Below are positions 7,835 to 16,807 of a DNA stretch of 64,000 bases, one piece after another. The notes under the pieces were generated by a model, which was not told where the DNA came from, searched no databases, and saw only the letters and a list, made by a program, of their open reading frames with translations. Numbering within the stretch: position 1 is the stretch's first letter; each line of letters opens with the position of its first letter. The stretch covers positions 1-64,000 of the forward strand of contig CBDCWT010000058.1 of the NCBI GenBank assembly GCA_965223305.1, given 5' to 3'. Origin of the DNA: CBDCWT01 sp965223305 (GTDB lineage Bacteria; Planctomycetota; Planctomycetia; Pirellulales; Pirellulaceae). Both the position numbers and the translations under genes were made by a program.

Positions 7835-8110
7835 CTACCAACGGCGACCACCCCCTCCGCGGCGGTTCTCGCGTGGGCGTGCTTCGTTAACTGTCACCGC
7901 GCGACCCGCGATCTGCTGCAAATTCAGACCTTCGATCGCTTCTTGGCCAGCTTGCCGGTCATGCATTTCGACGAAACCAAAGCCCCGCGAGCGGCCGGTC
8001 TCCCGATCCTTGATGATGTTGACCGACTTTACGTCACCGTATTGGCTAAACGCCTGCTCGATGTCCGCCTCCGTCGCGTCGAAACTTAGGTTACCTACGT
8101 AAATGTTCAT
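7835..8110 (-). CDS. RRM-domain RNA-binding protein
   Basis: 91 residues consisting of one RNA recognition motif plus a short Arg/Gly tail. RNP2 is IYVGNLSF (residues 3-10) and RNP1 is RGFGFVEM (near 44-51), both with the aromatic residues that stack on RNA. The C-terminus ends RRGGGGRRW. Proteins of this shape are common in cyanobacteria and planctomycetes and are often cold- or stress-induced. The ATG at 8108-8110 has AGGAG seven bases upstream; the upstream in-frame extension to 8182 is not protein-like. The long gap upstream (to 8646) leaves room for a regulated leader, but I see no defined riboswitch or thermosensor there. Confidence 0.93.
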   Translation of the reverse strand: MNIYVGNLSFDATEADIEQAFSQYGDVKSVNIIKDRETGRSRGFGFVEMHDRQAGQEAIEGLNLQQIAGRAVTVNEARPRENRRGGGGRRW

Positions 8111-8645
8111 TCGAGAGCTCCTGCCGTATAAAATGGTTCCGTTGGATAGAGTTTGATTGTTTTCAAATCGCGCATCGAGCAAGCGCTTGCCCGCCGCTGA
8201 GGAACGTCTAACGGCCAGACGCTGTCAAGCTTCCAGCTGCGGGGCACTGGAACAATCAGAAGGATCGGCAGAGAGGACCTCGAAGAAAAGTTCGGTCCGA
8301 AATCGAGAATCCAGCTGGATCGTTACGCCAACTTGTTCGAATGTTCTGTCGAGGATTCCTTTTTGGTTCGTCGGGCTACCACTGGGGGGAGAACACGCGC
8401 GGCGCGAGAGCATCGACCCCGGCGGCGAAACCTAAAGCATAGCGACTATTAACTGCCTGTCGATGCGGATTCAACCACCGATCCACCCCAAAACGCAGAA
8501 AAACGCGGCGAAACAGCTGCGATTCCCCCCAGATTGAAAAGACGCGGAAAGCCGTTTTTTTCACCGGCCGGCGCGCGACGAGGACGGAAACCGTGCTTGA
8601 TCGCAGCGCGAGCGGTGCTGCGGTTCCCCCCTTTGGATCCGAAGA
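8111..8645. other. Intergenic region, no supported gene
   Basis: Between the RRM protein and the PTS IIA gene, both on the minus strand. Short frames exist on the minus strand (8225-8413, 8376-8564), but they overlap each other and lack ribosome sites or family features. The stretch probably holds the promoter and leader of the RRM gene and the trailer of the IIA gene. Confidence 0.5.
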
Positions 8646-9128
8646 TCACACGGGCGCCAGCTGGCCCTCCGTATCTACTTTGCACAATAACTCTCCCACG
8701 TCCTTCGCCGTGCGACACTGCCTGAGACAGCGGCAAAAGCTCTCGTTCTCGAGATGTCGCGAGACCGTTTCAAGAGCACGCAGATGTTGTTTCGGCGTGT
8801 TGACCGGGGAAAGTAACAGAATAAAGACCTCGGTCAGTCGGCCGTCCATGCTGTTGAAGTCCACGCCGGCCCGGTGGATGCCGATCGTCCCCACGACTCG
8901 ATCGAACATCGGATGCTTGATATGGGGTATCGCGAAGCTGGGGACGATGGCCGTTGTTCCCAGCTCTTCTCGTCGCATGATCGCGTTGACCAAATAGGCC
9001 TGATCGGCAGGATCGACTTCCCCGACCTTGGCGAACGCCTCGATCAGCTCGAGGATCACGTCCTTCTTGGTCGAGCCTTGCAGCTCGGGCCGGACGGCTT
9101 CCAAGCAAATAAACTCGGAAAGTTTCAC
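8646..9128 (-). CDS. PTS system IIA component (PtsN/fructose type)
   Basis: 160 residues of a single EIIA (mannitol/fructose, PtsN-like) domain. It receives phosphate on a histidine; the site is IPHIKHP (family usually IPHG), near residue 68. Other family marks are KKDVILELIEAF, REELGTTAIVPSFAIPH and the downstream VFILLLSPVNTP. The start is a GTG with GAGGAG ten bases upstream; longer frames upstream are not conserved in character. No IIB or IIC component is near, so it is more likely a regulatory protein of the nitrogen-PTS type than part of a sugar importer. Partners (EI, HPr-like) are not in the window. Confidence 0.9.
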   Translation of the reverse strand: MKLSEFICLEAVRPELQGSTKKDVILELIEAFAKVGEVDPADQAYLVNAIMRREELGTTAIVPSFAIPHIKHPMFDRVVGTIGIHRAGVDFNSMDGRLTEVFILLLSPVNTPKQHLRALETVSRHLENESFCRCLRQCRTAKDVGELLCKVDTEGQLAPV

Positions 9129-9355
9129 AGCTGATTTTCTCCTCGTTGTCGATAGGGGCGCGGTGGCCGCGTCAGATGCCAGGGGAAGGTAGTCGTGTCT
9201 GCCGTTTTGACCTGCATCGGTCTTGACCCGTTCGGGGGCAGACGAGCTATAAGCGGTCTCTTGCTGCACCTCGCGACCGAATCAGCCGAACGAGGCACGA
9301 CGAACCCGAAGTGCCAGGTTGGCCGACTCGACGGAGAGCTGACCTCTGAGTGCAA

Positions 9356-9720
9356 TTCTCATGCCACCTCCCCCGAGGAGGTCGTGCAGCTTTTACGCTT
9401 AGTGCAGTCCACCAAACTCTGGCGCGTTCGGCCACGCTGCAAAATCAGCCGCTGGGCGTTAGCCGGCGTTAGCCCACGGTTCCCCAGCGAACCGACGCGT
9501 AGCGTCCGCCGATTAATGTAGCAGGCACACTCCGTGTGCCGTCCGCCACAAGCAGAGTAACGATACGTGAGCAAACGGCTCGGCGGGAGCCTCGCCCTCC
9601 CGAACGTCGACTGTTGCAGCGCGACGGCGGCCCGGGGGAGGGCTCCCCCCCTCTCCGGCCCTGCGGGCCGACTCTCCCCGAGGGGAGAGTGACGAAAGAC
9701 GAAAATCACACGCTAGACTA
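9356..9720. repeat. Composite intergenic repeat block, copy 1
   Basis: A mosaic of modules that recur elsewhere in the window. It starts GAGGTCGTGCAGCTTTTACG, then the half palindrome CCAAACTCTGGCGCGTTCGG, then CAGCCGCTGGGCGTTAGC. It continues with a palindrome (GGCACACTCCGTGTGCC), GGCTCGGCGGGAGCCTCGCC, and a hairpin pair (GGCCCTGCGGGCC; ACTCTCCCCGAGGGGAGAGT). Related blocks are at 12215-12712, 26086-26548, 34340-34535 and 56640-56860. No coding potential. Confidence 0.75.
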
Positions 9721-9749
9721 GCCTCAAAGCCGAGCCCGGCGATCCGATC

Positions 9750-9813
9750 GTAGCCGAGCTCGGCAGAGCTTGGTGGAGTGCAAATTCGTCCAAATTCTGG
9801 CGAATTCCGCTAC
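9750..9813. repeat. Diverged palindromic repeat (GTAGCCGAATTCGCC family)
   Basis: The left arm GTAGCCGAGCTCGGCAGAGC and the right arm CCAAATTCTGGCGAATTCCG form a diverged version of the palindrome seen in cleaner form at 28067-28130, 40619 onward and 52987-53041. It lies in the gap downstream of the DUF6655-like gene. Confidence 0.5.
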
Positions 9814-9879
9814 AAGAAATGCTGAACGGCGCTGCCGCTTTCAGGAGGCGCTATTGGTCAGCAATTGCAGGAGGTCGGG

Positions 9880-10554
9880 CTAACGCATGACCGGCCCTCG
9901 CTCGTCAGCGACCGGCTGGCTGCGAAAACTGACCCGATCGTAAGTGGTCGGTTCCGCATTGGTGGCCAAGGAGACCTCTTCTCGGACGGTGCCGTTCTGA
10001 AACGGCCCAATGCCCAGCAGGAACCAGTTCGTGTCGTCAGAGCGGGCAAGTGAGAAACCGCCGAAGTCGATCAGGTGTCCTTGCTTGACATCGTAGGCCA
10101 CAATTCCAAGCTTGGCAGTTCCCAACTGGCTCGACCGATTCCAAACGCGCACTTCTGGCAACTCAACCGGCATCGGGCCCGGGATCGCGATGCCCGGCAT
10201 GCCCACATAGGTTTCCGTGCTGTCCGTGCCGACCCCGCCGCTACGCACCTCCATCACAATGTCCGCCTCTTCGGCTTTCGCCACCAGGCGGACCCCATGC
10301 TGCAGAGCGCGGTCGCGGAGCGAGCCCAGGATGTAGCCTTTGTCGACGCCTTCCAGATACTGGTTGTCAATGAAGACCTTCGCGCCAGCCAGACCTTGAA
10401 AGTTGTACTTGCTGAGTGCTTGATCCACGGCATTGGAAATCAGCAGCTGTTCCATGCCAGTTCGAGCGGTATTCGAGGTTCCGGTAGTCGTGCACCCGGA
10501 GACTAAGAGATGCAGGCTGACCGCGCAGCCCAGGCAGAGGATCCTGTTGATCAT
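9880..10554 (-). CDS. DUF6655-like lipoprotein
   Basis: 224 residues. The N-terminus MINRILCLGCAVSLHLLVSG followed by C is a lipoprotein signal peptide with the lipobox LVSGC. The mature start is TTTGTSNTARTGMEQLL, the recurring opening of the planctomycete family DUF6655. The rest has beta-rich character with conserved stretches such as LGSLRDRALQHG, EADIVMEVRSGGVGT and KLGIVAYDVKQG. The function is unknown. It would be anchored to a membrane facing the periplasm. The ATG at 10554 has AGGG seven bases upstream; an in-frame TTG lies six bases before. Family recognition is from memory of the opening motif and was not searched. Confidence 0.75.
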   Translation of the reverse strand: MINRILCLGCAVSLHLLVSGCTTTGTSNTARTGMEQLLISNAVDQALSKYNFQGLAGAKVFIDNQYLEGVDKGYILGSLRDRALQHGVRLVAKAEEADIVMEVRSGGVGTDSTETYVGMPGIAIPGPMPVELPEVRVWNRSSQLGTAKLGIVAYDVKQGHLIDFGGFSLARSDDTNWFLLGIGPFQNGTVREEVSLATNAEPTTYDRVSFRSQPVADERGPVMR

Positions 10555-11180
10555 TGGCAAGCCCTATGTAGTGATAGCACGCGACAACGCATTGCGCGGT
10601 GTGCTGCGAATCGCGTCCTCGCTGTGGAACGCTATGCATAACGGGAGTGCTGCCAACGTTACGTTCTCTATCGGACAAGCCAATTGTGCGGCTTGGACAA
10701 AAGCGAGGGCGCCCGAAAACTTTGCCAAGTCCTTTGACTCGACGTTCGCCAGGCGGCTAACGGAAAACTGGGACGGAGGGCACAGCAGCCACCAGACGTT
10801 GTCGGCGTGAACTCATTGATTTTCAGGGCCAATAGTGCGACAATCTCCAGTGGCAGCCCAACCAAAGATCTGCCAAATCGCTGCGGCGAGGGATTTGGCA
10901 CGGAGTCTCTGGGTATGCCTTGCTCGTCCACAACCGTCGCGCCGGTTGACACATCGTGCCGGCGGAGGCCGTCTGCTCAGCAAGAAGCGTCTTGCCGATC
11001 GCGCGAGCGCACGACCGACTGCGTTGGTTTTACGTTTTTCGCGCGGCGATTTTCTCTGTACCTGTCAGCGGCTTCGCCTCAACCTGGAAGCACTTTCATC
11101 CCGGCGAGCTTCATTTGAGCGGGCTCGTTGTCCGGCCAGCCCGATCGAACATCGGCTCGAAACGACGGAAGGAAATTCTC
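10555..11180. other. Intergenic region between divergent genes, no supported gene
   Basis: Lies between the divergently transcribed DUF6655-like lipoprotein and fatty acid desaturase, so promoters for both should be here. Frames that cross it (a 94-residue minus frame, and an upstream extension of the desaturase frame) have poor composition and no ribosome site. I see no repeat of the families found elsewhere. Confidence 0.5.
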
Positions 11181-12188
11181 ATGTCAGAACAAGCGGCGGA
11201 TGCGAGCTGGCAGCAACAGCACGACAAGACGACGAAGCAGCAGTCGCAATGGTACGGTAGTTTGGACGCGAGCATCAAGCAGGAAGTGCGCCGACTCCAC
11301 CAGATCAGGCCACTGTGGAATCTGACGGCGATTCTGTTTGTCGCTCTGTGGATTCTGGCTGGTATTGCCGTGATGAACGCGCCTCATTGGACTGTGCAGA
11401 TCGTCGGGTACATTTTCATCGGCACGGTGATTCACGGCATCGGCAACTTCATGCACGAAGGGATACACGGCAATCTGTTCCGCAAGCCACTCTTCGATCA
11501 TTGGTTCGGCTTTCTGGCGGGTTTGCCGGTGCTGTTTCCAATTTCGGCGTACGGTGCCAACCACCTCCGGCACCACAAATACACGCGCACGGAGCGTGAT
11601 CCAGATGAGATGAAGAACATTACCAAGCACAAAGGACTACTGTCCGTTTTCTTCTACATTTGGATCGTGATCGGTACTGTCATCTACAGCGTCTACGTGC
11701 CGTTTCAAGTGCACAAGACCGGTACCCGCAAAGAACGGTTGTCCATGGTCGTTGAACGCGTCATGATCTTGACGTTTCTCGCGAGTTTGTTGTTTGCGGC
11801 GTACCGCTTCGGCTTTCTCGACATCCTAATTCACTGCTGGTTCATTCCACTTGTCGTGACCAATTTTCTGGGCAATACACGCGGTTGGGCGGAACATCAG
11901 CTGACTTCCACAGACCATCCTCTCAAACAGACTCGCACGGTGCGGAGCAACCCCGTTTACTCCTATTTCAACATCCACCTCAACTACCACCTGGAACATC
12001 ATCTCTTTCCCCGGGTGCCATGGTACAACCTGCCGAGACTGCATCGCTTGCTCCTGCCGGAATACCGAAAGGCCGGCGCGTCGATCTATAACTCCTACCT
12101 CGCGTTTATGTACGACGCATTGCGGGTCGGCGTCCACGGCCAGACACCGGACTTCGAACAACAGGGGTTGGGCAACTCCCCCCTGTAA
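11181..12188 (+). CDS. Fatty acid desaturase family protein
   Basis: 335 residues with the three histidine boxes of membrane di-iron desaturases: HEGIH (92-96), HLRHH (128-132) and HLEHH (270-274). Two pairs of hydrophobic segments (about 53-90 and 105-165/195-230) give the usual topology with the His boxes on the cytoplasmic side. The GNTRGWAEH and NPVYSYFN stretches place it in the branch that includes carotene-modifying and acyl-lipid desaturases, so the substrate could be a fatty acyl chain or a carotenoid. I chose the ATG at 11181 with AAGGAAA upstream; the in-frame extension to 10956 is not protein-like. It stands alone and is followed by a repeat block. Confidence 0.88.
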   Translation: MSEQAADASWQQQHDKTTKQQSQWYGSLDASIKQEVRRLHQIRPLWNLTAILFVALWILAGIAVMNAPHWTVQIVGYIFIGTVIHGIGNFMHEGIHGNLFRKPLFDHWFGFLAGLPVLFPISAYGANHLRHHKYTRTERDPDEMKNITKHKGLLSVFFYIWIVIGTVIYSVYVPFQVHKTGTRKERLSMVVERVMILTFLASLLFAAYRFGFLDILIHCWFIPLVVTNFLGNTRGWAEHQLTSTDHPLKQTRTVRSNPVYSYFNIHLNYHLEHHLFPRVPWYNLPRLHRLLLPEYRKAGASIYNSYLAFMYDALRVGVHGQTPDFEQQGLGNSPL

Positions 12189-12214
12189 CGATTGTTGCGC
12201 CCACCATTTACCCT

Positions 12215-12712
12215 CCCGCTCGGAGGTCGTGCAGCTTTTGCACTTCATGCAGTCCGCCAAACTCTGGCGAGTTCGGCTACGCTGCAAATCAGTCGTAGGC
12301 CGGGACAAGCGGCAGGAAAGATGGCGGCTTCTGACAAGAGGTGACGCCGCGCCGTTCCGGCGGCATCAGGTTCGATGCACTCCGTGTTGAGTGCTGACCG
12401 GCGCGTGCCGGAACTGCGCGGCGGGGAAATCGTAGGCTGCTGGAAGCTTCTTCTGCGCCGCTTGTTCCGGCCTACCCCTCCCGCTCGGAGGTCGGGCAGC
12501 TTTTACGCTTCATGCAGTCCGCCAAACTCTGGCGAGTTCGGCTACGCTCCAAATCAGCCGCTGGGCGTTGGCCCACGGTTCCCCAGCGAGCTGTTAGCCC
12601 GCGTGTCGGCTTCGTGTTGCTCTGCTTCTGGCGGACGGCACACGGAGTGTGCCTGCTACCTTCTCTCCGGCCCTTCGGGCCGACTCTCCCCGAGGGGAGA
12701 GTGAAGAATCCC
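12215..12712. repeat. Composite repeat block with inserted 181-bp element
   Basis: Two copies of the mosaic starting CCTCCCGCTCGGAGGTCG. The first (12215-12294) stops short after CGCTGCAAATCAGTC, where the 181-bp inverted-repeat element begins. The second (from 12476) is complete through CAGCCGCTGGGCGTTGG, GGCACACGGAGTGTGCC and the hairpins GGCCCTTCGGGCC and ACTCTCCCCGAGGGGAGAGT. Fills the gap between the desaturase and chemoreceptor genes. No gene seen. Confidence 0.75.
12295..12475. repeat. 181-bp inverted-repeat element, copy 2
   Basis: The ends GTAGGCCGGGACAAGCGGC and GCCGCTTGTTCCGGCCTAC form a 19-base terminal inverted repeat with one mismatch. The inner inverted pair GCCGCGCCGTTCCGGCGGC and GTGCCGGAACTGCGCGGC is well kept. 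It has the same length as copy 1 at 2168-2348 and lies inside the mosaic repeat block, so it probably arrived by insertion. Confidence 0.72.
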
Positions 12713-12921
12713 CGGTGGACTACTAGCGTCGTGCTGACGTTGCCGGATGTGCCGGATTGTACTCCTTGGTGACGCGCCAGCCGGTCCACACCGCAGTGAC
12801 CACCTGCTCGTTTTTTTCATCGCCACCTGCGCGCTTCTGATAGCGACTTATACTTGACAGTCATGCCTCGCTCCCAGGGACCGGGGCAAAAGCATTGCGC
12901 AAGTAATTGAGGTAGCTCATT

Positions 12922-15534
12922 ATGAAGTTGACGATTCGGAGTAAACTGTTTGTCGCCTGCATGCTCGTCGGCCTGGTGCCGACGGTCGTGATCGGGACGT
13001 TCGCCTGGAAAGTGGCCACTGATATGGCAAACACCATGGCCCGGGAGTACCAGACCGTGGCTTCCGGTATTGCCGATACCATCGACCGAAATCTCTTTGA
13101 ACGGTATGGAGACGTCCAGGCCTTCGGGCAGAATCAGGTCATTGCAGACCGCGATGCTTGGTACCGTCCAGGCGACGAAAGTCCCATCGTCCAAGCGATG
13201 AACAGTTACGTAGACACCTATGACATCTACTACCTCACCCTGCTAGTCGATCTAGAAGGAAAGTTGATTGCCGTCAATTCAAAGGACAATTCCCGAAAGT
13301 CGATTGATACGAGCAGTCTGTATGAGCGCAACTTCGGCCAAAGCGATTGGTTCTTAAATTGCAAAGCGGGTAAGTTCTTCGAAGGTGACGGCGTCACGGG
13401 AACTGTTGTCGAGCCTCTACACGTGGACGCGGACGTTCAGACGGTCTACGGGGACGAGGGCCTGGCACTCGGCTTCTCGGCACCAGTGTTTGACGACCAA
13501 GGCGAGGTGGTCGCCTTCTGGAAGAACGTCGCTAAGTTCAGCCTCGTTGAAGAGGTCTTTTCTGCGACGTACCAGCGACTGAAGAGCAAGGGGCTGGGAT
13601 CGGCCGAACTCACGCTGCTGGACCAGAAAGGTAACATCATCGTCGACTACGATCCGGGCACCCGCGGTTCGGAAGAGATTCACCGCGATATGGATACGAT
13701 CGGCAAATTCAACTTGGTGGAGCGAGAGGTCGAAGCAGCAGTCCAGGCGGTTTCGGGGGAAGCTGGGTCGATCACTAGAAGCTATCACGCGAGAAAGAAG
13801 ATCTATCAATGTGCAGGTTTCTCGCCGCTGACGGGAGCACTTGGTTTTCCCGGCATGGATTGGTTCGTGTTGGTACGAGTCGATGAAAAAGAAGCGTTGG
13901 CCATATCACGGCGAATCGTGTTTCAGTTGCTAGGGATCGGCGCTCTGGTGCTGTGCGTCGTTCCGACTGTTTCCATCCTGCTGGCACGCCGGCTGACCAA
14001 GCCGATCAGCCGCACCGTGGACGTCATCGAAGTGATGTCCACCGGCGATTTGACCAAGCGGATCGAAATCGAATCCCACGACGAGCTAGGTGATCTCGGC
14101 CATGGGTTTAACGCGTTCGCAGACAAATTGCAATCAACGATGCGCGGGCTCAAGGACGACACCACGACGCTGTCGGAATCTGCAGACGACCTGATGAACA
14201 CGGCAAGTAGGTTATCGGATGCCGCCGCGAAGTCGACCACACAATCGGTCACCGTGGCCGCAGCGGCAGAAGAAATGTCTGTAAACATGAACAACATGGC
14301 GGACTCGACTCGCCAAGTCTCGTCAACGATCTCCGGCACTGCCAACGCACTCGGCCAAATGGAAGAGACGATTACCGAAATCGCTCGCAGCGCCGAACGC
14401 TCCGCCCAAGTTGCCGGTGATGTCGCCAAGCTGACCGCCGAAAGCAACCAAGAGATCGGCAGCCTCGGCACTTCGGCCGAAGAAATCGGCAAAGTCATCG
14501 AAGTGATTCAAGACATTGCCGACCAAACCAATTTGCTGGCCTTGAATGCGACGATCGAGGCCGCACGAGCGGGAGAGGCTGGCAAGGGATTCGCCGTGGT
14601 CGCCACCGAAGTCAAGGAGCTTGCCAAGCAAACGGCATCGGCAACCGAAGACATTCGCGGCAAGATCGAGGCGATTCAGGGCACGACCGGCGACGTGATC
14701 AACTCGATTGAGCAGATCACCAAGGGTATCGATAGTGTCAACGAGGTCACTCGATCGATCGCCTCTGCGGTCGAAGAACAGTCGATCACCACCAAGGAAA
14801 TGTCCAACAACGTCTCCGATGTGGCCTCGGCCGCCGAGACCATCGCCATCGGAGTAGAACAATCCGCCGAGGCGAGTAGAGAAATCTCTGTGAACATCGC
14901 CGGCATGAGGAGTGGAGCCAAGCAGGCTTCGGCGTCTGCGGCAAAAACGCGCATCGGCAGCAACGAACTCAGTTCGATCGCCGAGCGGCTAGACGTCCTC
15001 ATGAAAGAATTTCAGCTCGGGGAGCTCGACAACAGTGGGTCCAACGGCCTGGTTGCTGGTGTTCCTGAAGACATCGTGGCCTCCTGGGACCGGGTTTCGC
15101 AAACCGACTTCCTCGATACGTTTTACGCAGAGTTCCTCGCTGGCGATCCGAGAATTGCCCCGTACTTCGAGCAGACAGATATGGCCAAGCAGAAGTCGCT
15201 GCTCAAGAAGTCGCTGCTGTACGTGATCAACTACCCCTCGGGGGACCCAGGGTCACAACAGAAGATCTCAGTCTTAGCGGAAACGCATAAACAGGACGGG
15301 CTCGACGTTGCCCCGCATCTGTACCAGTTCTGGCAACAAGCCCTGTTGAAAGCGCTCCAACGGCATGACTCGCAGTGGAACGAAACGCTGGCAACCAAAT
15401 GGCGTACGCAAATCGATCCAGCTGTTGAGCAGATGAAGATGCACTATAAATCGTCGGATCACGGTGACGTCGCCACCTCGAGCCGACCTGCAGCAGCAGG
15501 GGCAACCGCCGCGACTCAGGCGATTGCAACCTAA
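12922..15534 (+). CDS. Methyl-accepting chemotaxis protein with C-terminal globin domain
   Basis: 870 residues. A membrane helix (about 7-30) and a second one (about 333-353) bracket a periplasmic sensor of the dCache type, with YYLTLLVDLEGKLIAVNSKD and a second cache-like lobe (ELTLLDQKGNIIVDYDPG). A HAMP segment follows (RLTKPISRTVDVIEVM), then a long signalling coiled coil with the invariant hairpin tip around 530-560 (DQTNLLALNATIEAARAGE). No CheR-binding pentapeptide ends the protein. Instead, residues about 714-850 form a globin-like domain: APYF with the CD1-type Phe749, DMAKQKSLLKKSL as helix E, ETHKQDGLDV with likely proximal His789, and LYQFWQQALLKAL as helix G. The usual globin-coupled sensors have the globin first; here it is last. 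The ATG lies after GAGGTAGCTCATT. No CheA or CheW is near. Confidence 0.9.
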   Translation: MKLTIRSKLFVACMLVGLVPTVVIGTFAWKVATDMANTMAREYQTVASGIADTIDRNLFERYGDVQAFGQNQVIADRDAWYRPGDESPIVQAMNSYVDTYDIYYLTLLVDLEGKLIAVNSKDNSRKSIDTSSLYERNFGQSDWFLNCKAGKFFEGDGVTGTVVEPLHVDADVQTVYGDEGLALGFSAPVFDDQGEVVAFWKNVAKFSLVEEVFSATYQRLKSKGLGSAELTLLDQKGNIIVDYDPGTRGSEEIHRDMDTIGKFNLVEREVEAAVQAVSGEAGSITRSYHARKKIYQCAGFSPLTGALGFPGMDWFVLVRVDEKEALAISRRIVFQLLGIGALVLCVVPTVSILLARRLTKPISRTVDVIEVMSTGDLTKRIEIESHDELGDLGHGFNAFADKLQSTMRGLKDDTTTLSESADDLMNTASRLSDAAAKSTTQSVTVAAAAEEMSVNMNNMADSTRQVSSTISGTANALGQMEETITEIARSAERSAQVAGDVAKLTAESNQEIGSLGTSAEEIGKVIEVIQDIADQTNLLALNATIEAARAGEAGKGFAVVATEVKELAKQTASATEDIRGKIEAIQGTTGDVINSIEQITKGIDSVNEVTRSIASAVEEQSITTKEMSNNVSDVASAAETIAIGVEQSAEASREISVNIAGMRSGAKQASASAAKTRIGSNELSSIAERLDVLMKEFQLGELDNSGSNGLVAGVPEDIVASWDRVSQTDFLDTFYAEFLAGDPRIAPYFEQTDMAKQKSLLKKSLLYVINYPSGDPGSQQKISVLAETHKQDGLDVAPHLYQFWQQALLKALQRHDSQWNETLATKWRTQIDPAVEQMKMHYKSSDHGDVATSSRPAAAGATAATQAIAT

Positions 15535-15604
15535 CCGGGGGCGACCGACACAGGAAGTCGAGCTTGAACTGCGGACGTCACGGATGTTAATTGAACGCGG
15601 ATGA

Positions 15605-15892
15605 TTCGGAACCCGAAGCGTCAGCGAGGGACAACTAGCCAGTCCCTCGCTGATGCGTTTCGAAGTTGCGGTGCTGGCCCAATCGTATCCCGAAGCGTCA
15701 GTTTTGAAGTTGCGCATTCGCCTCAATCGTAACCCGAAGCGTAAGCGAGGGAACAACTTGCAATGGTACCAACTCCCCCCTCGCTAACTCTTTTTGACAC
15801 TGCGCTTTCGGCCCAGTCGAAACCCGAAGCGTCAGCGTGGGAATACCTGCGTCGATGCACTAACACCCCTCGCTGACGCTTCGGGTTCCGAA
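15605..15892. repeat. Cluster of AACCCGAAGCGTCAGCGAGGG repeats
   Basis: Copies begin near 15610, 15689 (shortened), 15730 and 15821 in the plus direction, and one inverted copy (CCCTCGCTGACGCTTCGGGTT) at about 15868-15889. The last two can pair as a hairpin. A lone relic (AACCCGAAGCGTTAG) is at about 52830. They fill the convergent gap between the globin chemoreceptor and the polysaccharide export gene. Bacterial interspersed palindromic repeats of this kind are common in planctomycetes; no gene is present. Confidence 0.7.
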
Positions 15893-15922
15893 AAAGCCAG
15901 GCGAATTCAACAGCTTGCATCC

Positions 15923-16807
15923 TCACCGTGGGCTGAAGTCCAAGCAGTGAGGACAACTTCTCTCACTCCTCTGAATGCTCTGGCGGATATCCTCGAGGAT
16001 CGTCAAACTCGGGACGTAGATCCGATCTCCAGGTCGGACCTGAAAATTCGTCGAGGTATCGCCGAGTTGCACGATCTGCTGATAGCAGATCGGTAAGATT
16101 TTTCTCGGTTCGCGCAGCGATGCAGGGCGAGTGAGAATGAGCTTGTGCTCGTTGGCGCGATCGGTCAGGCCGCCGGCCGCAATGATCGCATCTAACACGG
16201 TTTCGCGCCCGACAACCGGATAAGAACCCGGTGCGTTGACTTCGCCCAGGACATAAATCACGGAGCTCTCGTTGCTGATCATCCGTACCGATAACTGGGC
16301 CGTGGGATTGGCTTGGTCACCCGACTGCCCGTCGAAAGCCGCCTGGGCGAGACCAGCTGGTTGCCGATGATGCGCCGCGACTCGTGTCTGTGTGCGTTGC
16401 TTGATCTGATCCAACGTAAGTCCGGCAACGTCGATGCGCCCGTATTGCCCCAGATCGATCGTGCCGTCTGCCTGAACAGTTTGGTCGCTGGGAAAACGGA
16501 CCGGCGAGTCGTAGTCGGTGTTTTCGATCACGAGCACATCCCCAGGTTCGACCCGATGCGAAACCTGCACGACCTTTGCCATCTCGTGAGGTACTTGCTC
16601 TGGATGCCCAGCAGCGTTGCGTATCTTGCCTGCTGATGAAAGCAACTTGTAGGGCCCCGACGCCACCGGGAGGCCCAACGAACTGGCGGTCGAACAGCCC
16701 GCTGATGCAGCCAGAGTGGCGACGCCACTCACCAGCAGAATGCGAACCCAGCCAGCTCTGAAACACGGTCTTGATACAACTGACATGACCCTAGAATGAT
16801 TCAACAT
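15923..16807 (-). CDS. Polysaccharide export outer-membrane lipoprotein (Wza-like)
   Basis: 294 residues with a lipoprotein signal (LLVSGVATLAASAGC). A Poly_export domain starts near residue 83 (SHRVEPGDVLVIENTDYDSP...TIDLGQYGRIDVAGLT), followed by an SLBB-type domain (VIYVLGEVNAPGSYPVVG, then TVLDAIIAAGGLTDRANEHK) and PGDRIYVPS. These proteins form the outer-membrane channel for exopolysaccharide. The start is uncertain: the ATG at 16807 overlaps the 3' end of the upstream AsmA-like gene by 17 bases, and an ATG at 16786 is preceded by AGGG. The overlap suggests one transcript. The remaining parts of an export machine (Wzc-like kinase, polymerase) are not nearby. Confidence 0.9.
   Translation of the reverse strand: MLNHSRVMSVVSRPCFRAGWVRILLVSGVATLAASAGCSTASSLGLPVASGPYKLLSSAGKIRNAAGHPEQVPHEMAKVVQVSHRVEPGDVLVIENTDYDSPVRFPSDQTVQADGTIDLGQYGRIDVAGLTLDQIKQRTQTRVAAHHRQPAGLAQAAFDGQSGDQANPTAQLSVRMISNESSVIYVLGEVNAPGSYPVVGRETVLDAIIAAGGLTDRANEHKLILTRPASLREPRKILPICYQQIVQLGDTSTNFQVRPGDRIYVPSLTILEDIRQSIQRSERSCPHCLDFSPR

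Noticed and set aside
8225..8564. Short minus-strand frames between the RRM and PTS IIA genes
   Set aside because: They overlap each other and lack family features and start signals.
10668..10952. 94-residue minus-strand frame in the gap before the desaturase
   Set aside because: No ribosome site, no recognisable domain and Pro/Ser/Arg-rich composition expected of chance frames in GC-rich DNA.
10956..11180. N-terminal extension of the fatty acid desaturase
   Set aside because: The extra 75 residues have no family features, while an ATG with a ribosome site at 11181 gives a normal length.
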